From NCBI GenBank assembly GCA_015478945.1, contig JABUQX010014772.1, positions 17,501 through 81,500 on the forward strand: a stretch of DNA of 64,000 bases, given 5' to 3'. Positions 39,169 to 50,584 of this stretch are shown in pieces. Made by a program: the position numbers and the translations under genes. The number at the start of each line of letters is the position of its first letter. Position 1 is the first letter of the stretch. This DNA comes from Trachelipus rathkii (Eukaryota > Arthropoda > Malacostraca > Isopoda > Trachelipodidae). The notes beneath the pieces were generated by a model that saw only the letters and a program-made list of their open reading frames with translations, was not told the DNA's origin and made no database searches.

Positions 39169-39170
<2 letters not shown>

Positions 39171-39450
39171 GGGATAATCAATCGATCTTGATTAGGTCTA
39201 CGTTTACGGGTTTACTGCAACGTAGATCTATTTAGGTTTGGTCTAGATTTAAGGTATCTGTCGATCCTATATAGGTTGGAGGCCAAGGTTTTTGACCCTG
39301 ATAGTTCCAGTTTTCTTTAGTATACACAGTGTAAATCTGTATACTTGACAAACCACTATCATAACTGAACTAGAAGGAACTGAAACCGACACCAAACCAA
39401 TATGGTTCGACGAAGCGATAAACCTGAACCTAACCTAGATAGATTGACGG
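39169..39450. other. Non-repetitive stretch without recognised gene
   Basis: Contains GGTTTGGTCTAGATTTAAGG and similar GGT-rich text and AACCTGAACCTAACCTAG near the end. No gene recognised. Confidence 0.4.
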
Positions 39451-39454
39451 TCAA

Positions 39455-39491
<37 letters not shown>

Positions 39492-39503
39492 TATATATAT
39501 ATC

Positions 39504-39536
<33 letters not shown>

Positions 39537-39590
39537 ATATTCATATATATATATATATATATATGCTCTTTGCTATATATATGTAATTGA
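39455..39590. repeat. AT microsatellite
   Basis: Interrupted AT tract abutting the fold-back element at 39595. Confidence 0.92.
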
Positions 39591-39594
39591 AGCA

Positions 39595-40195
39595 AGAAGT
39601 TACCCGCATGATATATCGAAAACTAAGATATAATTGAAAACTGATAACATATATAGAATCAGCGCATTAAATTTATGGAAAATGAAAAAAATTTTTTATT
39701 TTCTATTTTTATATCTCCAAAACTACGATAAGGTATAAGAAAACTAATAACATATTTAGAATCGGCGCATGAAATATGTATGAAAAGATTTTTCTAACTA
39801 AAAAATACCCCAGGGTAAAACCGCAAAGATGCAAAGGGTCGGGGGTCTCTCGGCCTCCTATGGGGACGACGGGGTAGGCTATTTCCCTCCGGGGTGGGGT
39901 CTCGGAACGCTCTTTTGGTATTTGGGGTGTCGCGCGGACACTCCACCCTCCCTACGGGGGTATGGAGAAAACGTCCCTTTGTCCACCGATAAACCAAAGG
40001 CTAAAACGTTATATCGCTGATTCCATATATGTTATTGGTTTTTCTGTACTATCGTAGTTTTGGATATAAAAAATTTAAAAAAAAAAAAATTTCATTTCCA
40101 TTTTCCAAATTTCATACGCTGATTACATATATGTTATCAATTTTCTTATTGCCTATCTTAATTTTCGAAGATATCATACAGTAGCTTTTTTCTTT
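39595..40195. mobile_element. Fold-back element with GC-rich core (copy B)
   Basis: Sister of 9022-9632. The left arm starts GAAGTTACCCGCATGATATA and contains GAAAACTGATAACATATATA and AATCAGCGCATTAAATTTA. The right arm carries the reverse complements (TTTCATACGCTGATTACATA near 40108). The core 39794-40005 is the GC-rich module. Both ends touch AT arrays, as in the sister copy. Confidence 0.8.
39794..40005 (+). repeat. GC-rich module, copy B
   Basis: Runs from AATACCCCAGGGTAAAACCG through GGAACGCTCTTTTGG and GGGGTGTCGCG to AAACCAAAGGCTAAAA. The hairpin stem is partly eroded in this copy while the loop text (CTTTTGGTATTTGGGGTGTC) is kept. Confidence 0.7.
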
Positions 40196-40196
40196 G

Positions 40197-40495
<299 letters not shown>

Positions 40496-40739
40496 ATTAT
40501 TCATTATTTATAATATTTTAGTTTTTTTATTGTATCTTGCTAGGTTAAGCTGGTTAGTTGTTTGCCAACTTGTAGGTCACATATTGAATTAAAATCAACT
40601 AGATACATCACATATTGGAAGATCACCGATAATTTTATGCTACGATTGTGTGTTAGCTTAAGATAGTCTTGCATTCAAACATACATATGAATTAATATAT
40701 TTTGTTCTTTGCTTTCAAACATTTGCCTTAATTGATAGG

Positions 40740-42220
40740 TTGGAATCGCATAAATGTAAAGGTCTAAATTAATAGCATAGACTTACAATGAAGCAAAGGT
40801 GTGAATTAATAGATTAAGGGCACAGTATTTGTTCCAGCAGTACCCCTTTTCAGCCTCCACCTAAAAATGAATATAAAATTCTTAATTTTTAGACAATTGT
40901 GATCGAATAAAAGAAAACATCAGCTTTTCTGACATATAAAACGTTGTTTTTGGGTGTTTATTGGTGTCTAGTCATTTTTTCAGAATTTTCATTTTTTGAA
41001 AACCAATGTTTTTGACATTTTTCATTTCAACCCCTACAATTTTCTTCGAAATGACTTCAAACTTTGGAATATACATAGATGGGTCTATTACATAGAGAAT
41101 GAACGTAATAGTTTTTTTGATTTTTTGAAATTTGTACTCAGCAATGTCGAAATTCAAAATCTACTTTTTTTTTGGTTTTTAAAATCAAAATTGCGATAAT
41201 GTTTTTTCAGCTCATGCGTTCAGGATGAATTTTTGAGAACATATGCAGTCGGAGGAGATACACATTTTTATTTAGATAATTTCTTTCTATATGCAGTAGT
41301 TTTGGATTTGTTCTTGGAACAAATTTTCAAAAAAAAAATTTGGTGGAAATTTATTTATTTTATTTTTTTTTTTTGGGGGGGGTATACAAAAAATTATTTA
41401 AGTAAAAAAAATGTATCTCCACCGACTGTATAAGCTCTAAAAATTTGATGTTCATCGGATTAGTTGAAAAAAACTCTATCATTATTTCACTTTTTCAAAA
41501 ATATATTTTTTTTACAAAGTAAAATGCTGATATACTTATTTCTACTCATCTGACAAACATCAAATTTTCAGGGCTTGTATAGTCGGGCGAGATGCATCTT
41601 TTTTACTTAGATAATTTTTTTTATATATATTCCAAAATTTTTTTCAAATTTCAAAATTTATTTTCGTTGAAAATTTGTTCCAAGAACAATCCAAAATACT
41701 CCATATAGAAAGAAATTATTTAAATACAAAATCTGCATCTTCTTCGACTACGTATGGTCTGAAAATTTCACCCTGATCGCGTGAGTAGAAAAAAATTATC
41801 GCAATTTTTCATTTTAAAAATCAAAACAAGTAGGTTTTGAATTTCGACATTGCCGAGCACAAATTTCAAAATAATCAAAACTATTTTGGGCATTCTCTAG
41901 GTAACAGACCCATCTATGTATATGATAAGTTTGAGGTTTTTTCGAAAAAAATTGTAGGAGTTGAAGTGAAAAATGTCAAAAACATTAGTTTTCAAAAAAT
42001 GAAAATTCTGAAAAAATGACTACAGACAAAAAAGGTGCATTTTGTATTTTTTTTCGATCGAAATTGAATGAAAATTAAAAATTTTATGTCCATTTTTAGG
42101 CAAGGGCTAAAATGCTGAGCTGCTGTTCAAATATAGGTCTGAACTACTACTTTTTATAGATCATCTTCGCTTGCACAAAAATATAGCTCTGAATTAATAT
42201 CTTATAGACAATAACTAAAA
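40740..42220. mobile_element. 1.4-kb fold-back palindrome
   Basis: Two arms of about 0.7 kb meet near 41505. Matching pairs include GTCTATTACATAGAGAATG (41082) with CATTCTCTAGGTAACAGAC (41893), AATGTCGAAATTCAAAATCT (41142) with the AGGTTTTGAATTTCGACATT near 41832, GTTCTTGGAACAAATTTTC (41310) with GAAAATTTGTTCCAAGAAC (41670), and CATCGGATTAGTTGAAA against TCTACTCATCTGACAAACA near the centre. There is almost no spacer. No ORF encodes a recognisable protein. Outer ends are soft (CTAAATTAATA near 40766 and GAATTAATATC near 42191). Confidence 0.8.
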
Positions 42221-42600
42221 GGTAGATTTTTATTAGCATGATGTTTGCTAATATTGTCAATTTGGCGTAACTATGTAGCTGAAGTAACTAACATTTACGT
42301 AACTATTGTATTAAAACTATTGACTTTTAATTTACAAAACTGGTATCAAAAAATTCTTTGAAGTTTTTTTTTAACGATCCACTTCCATTTTAAATGTATT
42401 TCTTCTCTAAAAATATATATATAAAAAACTCTATTAAAACATCACTTTTTGACTTCATTTCGTTCGTGTAGGGATGAAGAATAACTACCGAAATGTGTTT
42501 CAACTAATCGATATTTTGATTTTTTTAACGATTATCACTGATTTTATTATATTGCAAAAGTGTACATAAATAATTCATAAAATAAAAAAATTGCAAACCA
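42221..42600. other. AT-rich stretch without recognised genes
   Basis: Nothing recognised. Confidence 0.45.
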
Positions 42601-42672
42601 ATATTACGTAATATAATATATATATATATATATATATTATATTAAAAAAATATATATTATACTATTATATAC

Positions 42673-42735
<63 letters not shown>

Positions 42736-42838
42736 TCAATCTTTCGTCTGAGTTTTGATATTCGATTAGGATTAAAGTTAGGATAGGATAAGTTTGGTTA
42801 GGTAGACAGATTTATTATATATATATATATATAAATAT

Positions 42839-42905
<67 letters not shown>

Positions 42906-43130
42906 CCGTATATATATATATATAAATATATATATAATATATATATATTATATAGTATATATATCAATACTCGATAAAATCGACATATCAAAAAGATGAG
43001 AAATTGAATTTTATACAATATATAATATATATATATACTATATATATATAATATATATAGTTACTATATATATATATAATACTATATATATACATATAAT
43101 ATATATCATATAGTATATATACATAATAAA
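42600..43130. repeat. Degenerate AT microsatellite block
   Basis: AT arrays repeatedly broken by single-base changes, in contrast to the perfect arrays before 41 kb. It includes AAATTCAATCTTTCGTCTGA at about 42732, a motif that also flanks AT blocks at 43960, 46900 and 48370. Confidence 0.85.
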
Positions 43131-43139
43131 AACTGTCAT

Positions 43140-43350
43140 AACCTAACCAAACTTATCCTAACCAGACTTAAATAGCCCCAAATTGAGCTTAACCTAATGG
43201 AATTATGTAAGCCCAAAGTTCGCCCTAACCTAATGGATAAATGAAGCCCCAAGTAACGACCTAACCTAATGGACTATGGAAGCCCCAAGTTCGGCCCTAA
43301 CCTATAAGATATGTTGAAAATGCTACAGCTCGCCCAACCTAATCGTATCA
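43140..43350. repeat. Tandem repeat of about 47 bp containing CCTAACCTAA
   Basis: About five units share CCTAACCTAATGGA followed by AAGCCCCAAGTTCG, with drift between units. The CCTAA pairs match the reverse complement of the arthropod telomere unit TTAGG, but the array is not a pure telomere repeat. Confidence 0.75.
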
Positions 43351-43983
43351 TGAAAAGGCCGAACTACGGTAGAAACATTATTTACTATAGTTATACATAT
43401 ATATACTATATATTATATATATATAATATATATATATTATTATATATATATATACTATATTAATATAACTATATATATATATAGGTTCATACTCACGGTT
43501 TAATGGTAATTCCTTGCAATAGCTTGCAAAAAAGCTAAAAAACGTTCTTTTGGTTCGAACTTTGTTACCCACATAAAAGTGGCTCAATAACCTAAAAGTG
43601 TTCCTTCCCTCGGCAACGTCTTGGTGTCTCTGATTTAACCTAAAAATAAAATACTATTTTATTTACGCAACACTCGTAATTACATGTTTCGGAACGTTTC
43701 CACTTCAAAATGAATTATAATAGTGTAAAAATGCAAGTAAACTGCTATTATCAATGCAGATGTTCAAGTTAATCATAATAATTCATCTTCAGAAGTTTTC
43801 ACAAAATTAACAACTAAAAACACCTCTTACTTCACCGGTGTCAATCTTCAAACTAACCTTTGTGCTATAAAATGTAAATTAGGTATTTGCATGGGTCTCA
43901 CCGATATCGATATATCGATTATATCAAATATATCGATTTTGAACTCAGAATTTTTTTTACTCAGACGAAAGATTGAATTAAGA

Positions 43984-44017
<34 letters not shown>

Positions 44018-44264
44018 CGAATAAATATATTGCCTATATATATCCTAAATATATATATATATCCTAAATATATACAATATTGCTGCTACACACTATATTC
44101 TCTTCTATACACCTAATTATCATAACGCAAGCTGTCATATATACATATACCTGTACATCTTAGCGCTACTGACGCAATCTATAGTGCCCCTCACGCATAT
44201 ATATATTGACCTATATTATATCGGTTATATATATAATTAAATCTGTCTACCAAATCGATAATTT

Positions 44265-44425
44265 ACATAACCTAAACTATCAGGGGGAAAGTAAACCTAA
44301 CCTAGACTGTTCCGTTGCCAGAGCAATGGGAAAAACCTAACTAGCACGAAATACACGTTGCATAACAATGAAACCCCACCTAGATGATTCACGTTGCAGA
44401 ACAAGGAAACCACGGTACAAAGTTT
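44265..44425. repeat. Degenerate tandem repeat of about 58 bp
   Basis: Units share AACCTA(A)CTAG followed by CGTTGC-AGA-CAATG-GAAA, about three copies. Confidence 0.6.
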
Positions 44426-44519
44426 GGCGCAATATATATATATAATACTATATATTATATTATATATTATATATATATATAATATAATATATTACTAATA
44501 ATACTATATACTACTATTA

Positions 44520-44775
44520 TATGGTAATTACTGCAGACAGGGACCCACGCATTTTGAGACGAAAATTTTCAAGTTCAAAAAATTTTCTAAGTTCAGAAAA
44601 GTTAAGATTAAGTTAGGTTTTTAAGAAAATGTTAAGAATAAATTTATTAATAATCCAGAAAGCTTGCCACGAAAAAATTTTTCTTAAAAAAACTTAACTA
44701 AAACTTTTCTGAACTTAGAAATTTTTTAACTTAGAAAATTTTCGCTCTCAAAAATGTGTGGGTCCCTGTCTATAG
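44520..44775. mobile_element. MITE with long inverted ends, copy 1
   Basis: Termini are inverted: TACTGCAGACAGGGACCCAC on the left and GTGGGTCCCTGTCTATAGCT on the right, followed inward by GAAAATTTTC and AAGTTC/GAACTT motifs. About 240 bp, no coding. A second copy is at 57930-58160. Confidence 0.8.
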
Positions 44776-44786
44776 CTACAGTATCG

Positions 44787-44792
<6 letters not shown>

Positions 44793-44824
<32 letters not shown>

Positions 44825-44863
44825 CTATATGATAATTATATTATATATTATATATATATATAT

Positions 44864-44901
<38 letters not shown>

Positions 44902-45307
44902 TATATATGTATGAAAACTTACCTCAAATATTTGAAATTAATTCATTTTTACAGAATACGGACCTTCTTAATATTTACTTCAATCACCTAACAAATTCGT
45001 AATGCAAACTAAAAATAACATTAAAAAAGTCCATTATAAAATAAAGAAATCTGTACAATGTCAACAAGGTCTAAAAACATATATATAAGGTTAAAAAGGT
45101 AGCTCAGGACTCCACATAATTTCTGAAAAAAATTCTAAGTCCCAAATCAATATATCGAATATTGTATATATAATAATAATATATAATATTAATTTAGCAA
45201 CCTAATATATAATAATAATATATTGACCTATATACACATATCGATAGATTGATTTTGGACTTAGAATATTTTCAGAAAATATTGTGGAGTCCTGTGCTAT
45301 ACCTTTA

Positions 45308-45339
<32 letters not shown>

Positions 45340-45482
45340 CTATATGTGATATATTATTTTATTATATAATATCTTACTATATATATATATATATATAATA
45401 TTACTATATATATATATATATATATTTATATATAATACATATTATATATATATATATATATATATACAGTACAATTATATAT

Positions 45483-45515
<33 letters not shown>

Positions 45516-45670
45516 CTATATATATACTATATAGATATAATATACTATATATATAATATATATATAATATATATCATATAATATTATATATATATATATA
45601 TAATATATATTACATATATATATATAAATAACATATATATATATATATAATACTATAATATATATATATA
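44793..45670. repeat. Degenerate AT arrays inside composite repeat copy 1
   Basis: Broken AT tracts at 44793-44910 and 45305-45670. The sequence between (44920-45300) repeats a segment to itself in inverted form: TTCTGAAAAAAATTCTAAGT near 45119 against AGAATATTTTCAGAAAATA near 45265. Confidence 0.75.
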
Positions 45671-46373
45671 GATTAACTTTTATTTTTAAATGCAAAAATA
45701 AAAACTAAGTTCACTCGATATTTTATGGGATTTAAAACAATACATGATATTGTAATATTAAATCGATTAGTTGTAATCGATATTTGTAATAGAATAAGAT
45801 AAAATACCAACAAAATCGGCACAGTATAGTTCAACATTTAATTCGCCGCATGTGTATAAGTGAATTGTCAGCGGCTAAAGTTTAGAAATGAATGTAATTG
45901 ATTTTAGAAATATGATATGGGACTCAGTGTTTGCCAATTGGGTGCATCTTTGCAATAGAGATCAGTGCGTTATTGCCACCATTAGTTGCATAAATTTTAC
46001 TAAACGCGCTGTTCTTATTTTTACTGATTTTTTTAACCGTCTATTGCTTTTTTCATCAAAATTGGCATTTTGCTTTGTTCTTAATAAATGTAGTGCCTTC
46101 TGCCATATTTTGAGTGCAACATTGTAACAAACAATCGGATCAGTATTGGTTCAAACTTTATTTTCGTGTTATGTTAAGTGGAGTTGTCCGCGTAAGTTTA
46201 GAAATGAATGTAAGTGAATTTGTTTGATATATGCCAAACGATTGCAGTTTGCTAGTTTTTTTTAGCATTGTTTTATTTTGATACAAAACATGTAACAAGT
46301 AACAAAAGGTAAGCAATGTACGTTGATTTAGCTCCAATAAACAGTCTGTTAGATGGTTTTAACTTTTTCCGTG

Positions 46374-46493
46374 ATATATATAATATATATATCTATACTA
46401 CTATATATATATAATATAATTAAATAATAATAACTACTAATATAAGTATATATATATATATATATATTAATATAGATATATATTATATATATA

Positions 46494-46524
<31 letters not shown>

Positions 46525-46525
46525 A
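46374..46525. repeat. Degenerate AT array
   Basis: Broken AT tract inside composite repeat copy 1. Confidence 0.85.
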
Positions 46526-46590
46526 TCTTTCGGCAGCTACTAAACATATCAGTAAAAGTTAGAGCTAGTTTTACGGAGCACAGTGAGTAA

Positions 46591-46778
46591 CGACCCCCTA
46601 AAAAAATGAGTATTTACCCTTTATAAGGGGACTCGAAGCCGATGGGGACGGGAAGGGGGGGAGGGATGGGTGGCTTCACCGGAGGGATGGTCGAGGAACC
46701 CCGCGACACCAAAGACCAAAGAGCGGGAGGTTCCGGAGCCATCCCCGGAGGGGGATTAGTCCCCCAGTAGTCCACCTA
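46591..46778 (-). repeat. GC-rich module, copy C
   Basis: Contains GGAACCCCGCGACACC and GAGCGGGAGGTTCC, the two sides of a hairpin with loop text matching other copies. It ends with CCCCCAGTAGTCCACCT, directly before an AT array. Confidence 0.75.
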
Positions 46779-46779
46779 T

Positions 46780-47455
46780 AATATATATATATAATATATA
46801 TATATTATATACTATACTATATATATATAATATAATATATATATACTATATTATATATATATATCATATAAAATATAGTGATTATTCATCTAGTTAGCTT
46901 GAATCTTTCGTCATTAGAATATAAAAAACTTGTACCTATTTTCCTTAAAAATTTTGCCATATATTATTTACCTGCTCTTATGTCTAGTTAAATGCAATGA
47001 AACAGCTTAGACAAGGCTTTTAAAATGCCATTCTCATTCATAATATGTATTAAATGACATAAATTAATATTTTAAGAACTTGCAACTTATATAATAAATC
47101 TTTAAATTAAGTTTTTAACGGTATATCGAAGTCAACTTAATCCTACAAGGTCTAAATCCAAAATAGGCGATTTTTTGTTTATTAACGCTGGAACGATATA
47201 TCGATTATTTTAAATATATCGATATATCTATGATTAAAATATCGAATATCGAAGCTCAGACGAAAAATTGAAATTAAATATACTATATATATAATTATAT
47301 GATATTATTTATATATATATAATATATAATATATCATATTATATATATATTATATATATATATATATATATTTATACGTATAGTATATATATAATACTAT
47401 ATATATATATAATATATATATATAGTATAAATATACTATAAAGAAATATGAACTA
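46780..47455. repeat. AT arrays and inter-copy segment
   Basis: Broken AT at 46780-46875 and 47278-47455. The part between holds TTGAATCTTTCGTC and GATATATCGATTATTTTAAA (47197), motifs shared with both composite repeat copies. Confidence 0.65.
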
Positions 47456-47504
47456 TCTAAAGCTGACAATGGCACAGAAAAAAAAGACTGACCGCAAAAA
47501 AATT

Positions 47505-47805
47505 CAGGGCGCCGAGGTTAGGGGTGTATTAACACTCAACGGAATACCCACTGGGTAGACACCCCGATGTCACGCGAGTTGGGGTCTCCTCGTGCCTCTA
47601 TGTGGACTGCTGGGGGGGACTTAATCCCCCTCCGGGATGGGTCTCCGGAACCCCCGCTCTTTGGTCTCTGGGTGTCGGCGGGGGTTCCTCCGACCATCCC
47701 CTCCGGCGTATGAAACGTAAAGTCGTTTCGTGCCCCCATCGGCTCGAGCCCCTAAAAAAGAAGGTAAACTCCTTTTTAGGGGCTCGAGCCGAGACCCCTA
47801 TATGG
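47505..47805 (+). repeat. GC-rich module, copy D (best hairpin)
   Basis: GGAACCCCCGC at 47647-47657 and GCGGGGGTTCC at 47678-47688 form a perfect 11-bp stem around a 20-base loop. Outside them GGGATGG and CCATCCC add an outer stem. It is inverted relative to copy C, and ends with two GGCTCGAGCC motifs around AAAGAAGGTAAACTCC. Confidence 0.8.
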
Positions 47806-47924
47806 CCATGATATATATAGTATTTCATATATATCTATACATAATTATATATATATATCATATATTATATATACTATATAACTAATATATATATACTAAT
47901 ATATACTAGTAATATATATATTCA

Positions 47925-49770
47925 GTTTCATACTGCACAATCTTATCAGTAATTTCTGCAATAGCTTCTAAAATGCTAAAAACCTTCTTTTAAGCACCCA
48001 CATAAGAAATGGCTATATCAGATAACCTAAAAGGGTTCCTTTCCTTCGGCCACGGTTGCGTGTTTGTGATTCTAAAGCCTAAAAATAACTAATACTATTT
48101 CACTTGTAAGTTTAGTTTATTCTATACTGTTCTAATGGAGTAATACTGCATTCATCCATACAAAACGTCGAAACAAATCATACAAAACTTCATCTTAAAA
48201 GTTTGCACAAATTTAAGAACTAAAAACACGTCTTATTACACTGCCGTAAATCTTGAAAATGCCGTCTCTGCTATTAAATCTAATTTCCTGGCTCTCACCG
48301 ATATCGATATATCGATGATTCAAAATATATCTGACTATACGTATGATTTCAAAAATATCGACATTATCGAAGTCTTCAGACGAAAGACTTGAAATAAGCA
48401 TATATATATATATACTATATATACTAATATATATATATATATATATTTATACTTATAATATATATATATATATATAATATATATATAATATCTATAATAT
48501 ATTAACTATATATAGAGTACTAACAGTACAACTTATATATATAGTATATATTATAAAAAAAAACTATATTATATTACGTATATTATATATTATATAAATA
48601 TTATTATATTATAGGTTTAAATTTATTAACATTTCGGCAGCACAAATAAAACTAAGTCCAGTCGATCATTTTATGGGGTTTAACAATACATTGGTATTGT
48701 AATATTAAATCGATGAGTGTAATCGATCTATTCGTAATTAGATCTGATAAATACCAAAACCAGTGATTTTTGGCCACATTTGGTCATTTTGGCAATAGAT
48801 CTATGCGTTTATCTGCTACTGTTAGTGCCAAAAATTTTATGCTATTTATTCCTTATCTTATTATGCATTGTAATCTAAGAATTAAATGTCATCGTTTTTA
48901 ATTGCTAATTTAATTAATTTGAGTTGTTATCAAATATGTCATTTTATTTTTTTAATAAAATCTAGTTACCTTCTCATATTTTGAGTTGGCAACACTGTTA
49001 ACAAAACACCGGATTCAGTATTGGTTCAAACTTGTAGTTCCGTCGTTATGTTAAGGCGATTGTCAGAGTAGTTAGAAATTGAAATTTTAGTTTGCATTTG
49101 TTCTTCAGTATATGCCAAAACGATTTGAGTTTGCTAGGTTTTTTTTTTACTTAAATTTTATTTTGTACAAAACATGAATTATATAGCAAACGTATCAATG
49201 TACGTTGATTTTAGTCCAAAAAAGAGTTGTAGACTGGTTTAACTTTTCCGTGAGATACATATATAGTATTATATATATACTCTATATAACCTATATATAT
49301 TATATATAACTATATTATATAATATAATATAATATATATATATATATATATAACTAATTATATATATATATTTAATACATATACTATATATATATATATA
49401 TTATTGTCGGCAGCTACCTAAAACGTTTCAGTAAAAGTAGAGCTAGTGTTACGGCACAGTGCATCAGTAAAGTTTTAGGCTCACTTTACGACAAGACAGT
49501 GAGTCACGCAGCCCCCTAAAATGATACTTTACCCTTTTTAGGTGAGGTCAGAAGCGATGGGGGACCGAAGGGGGGACGGATCATACCCCGGAGGGATGGT
49601 CGGAGAACCCCCGCGACACCCAAGACCCAAAGAGCGGGCGGTCCGGAGACCCATCTCCGGAGGGGTATTAGGTCCCCCGATAGTCCACCTAGAGGCCGAG
49701 AGAACCCGACTCCTGACATCGGGGCGGACTACCCGTGGATATTCGTTAGTGATATACCCACCCCACAAAA
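47925..49770 (+). repeat. Composite repeat, copy 2
   Basis: Aligns block by block with copy 1: GCAATAGCTTCTAAA (47960), CTCACCGATATCGATATATC (48294), TATTGTAATATTAAATCGAT (48694), CAGTATTGGTTCAAACTT (49016), CGATTTGAGTTTGCTAG (49120), CGGCAGCTACCTAAA (49408), then GC module E. It lacks the MITE found in copy 1. Many single-base indels separate the copies. Confidence 0.7.
49507..49760 (-). repeat. GC-rich module, copy E
   Basis: GAGAACCCCCGCGACACC and AGAGCGGGCGGTCCGG flank the loop. The extension to 49860 (ACTCCTGACATCGGGGCGG and TTCGCAACAATCTATTCG) matches copy G reversed, so E and G share the longest homology. Confidence 0.75.
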
Positions 49771-49859
49771 CAATAAATCCCAAAAAGGAGTACTTTTGGA
49801 CTTATTCGCAACAATCTATTCGCACTCTATAAATCTCAAAACCATTTGGGACAATTTTA

Positions 49860-49962
49860 TTAATATATACTATATATATATATATATATATTATTATATA
49901 TATAATATTATATATATATATATACAATATACTATTATATATATATATTAACTATAATATAT
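49860..49962. repeat. Degenerate AT array
   Basis: Broken AT tract between copy 2 and the hAT-like element. Confidence 0.85.
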
Positions 49963-50454
49963 TAGATGTACGATAGTATTCTGGATCGTATCGGTAGTTA
50001 TCGGCCATTTTTGATCGTCATCGGTTATCGGTTACAATGCCGATACTTAAGCGATACTTCTTATTTTTTGAGTGAAAAATTTATGAGAACTTTAGATTCA
50101 ATAATAAATCTAGTTCGCTATAGATAGCTAGTAATGTTTTTTTCCTCGATTTCCTTTTAACTTAGATTTTTAGGTTTCTCCAACTGTTTCTTTACTTCCG
50201 GATTGGACACCATTATGTATAATTTATACAGATTTATCTACCTTATTAGTTTTCAATATTCATTTTTTTTTACGCCAATTCGTGAGGAGCGTAGTGAGTG
50301 CCGTCGAGTGTTTTTTAAACTTCTGCTGATTATTCATATTTTCAGATATGCTGAAAATAGGGTTTTATCGTTTTAAAAGTTAGTTTTAGCGTTACGAATA
50401 AATGTCCTCAATTTCTCCTTTGGTTTTGCTATTGTTTCTATTTTTTTTTTGTTT

Positions 50455-50575
50455 TTTTGTGTAGATGCCGTGTCGGCTCGTGCGTGTGCGTGGTGCGTGT
50501 GCGCTAGTCGCGTGTGCGTTGTGCGTGTGCGTGATGCGTGATGCGTAATTGCCGTGTGCGGTTGAGTGCTATGAT
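50455..50575. repeat. GTGCGTGTGCGT minisatellite
   Basis: About 110 bp of imperfect GTGCGTGTGC / GATGC units, unusually CpG-rich for the surroundings. It may be the 5' UTR of the LINE that follows. Confidence 0.8.
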
Positions 50576-50584
50576 AACAATTTG

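Larger units (their letters stand above)
43485..46780 (+). repeat. Composite repeat, copy 1
   Basis: Same order of blocks as copy 2 (47925-49770): a block with GCAATAGCTTGCAAA and CCTAAAAGTGTTCCTTCC (43510-43610); a block ending in CTCACCGATATCGATATATC (43910) and CAGACGAAAGATTGAA; a block with TATTGTAATATTAAATCGAT (45750) and CAGTATTGGTTCAAACTT (46141); an AT array; a block with CGGCAGCTACTAAAC (46532); and GC module C. A separate MITE (44520-44775) and a tandem repeat (44275-44425) sit inside this copy. The open frame at 45888-46127 is inside the repeat and is not supported as a gene. Confidence 0.7.

Noticed and set aside
45888..46127. 79-codon plus-strand ORF
   Set aside because: Lies within a repeated block whose other copies do not keep the frame.
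47536..49832. Pro/Arg/Gly-rich ORFs on both strands in GC patches
   Set aside because: They come from the GC-rich module; frames are not conserved between copies C, D, E and G.
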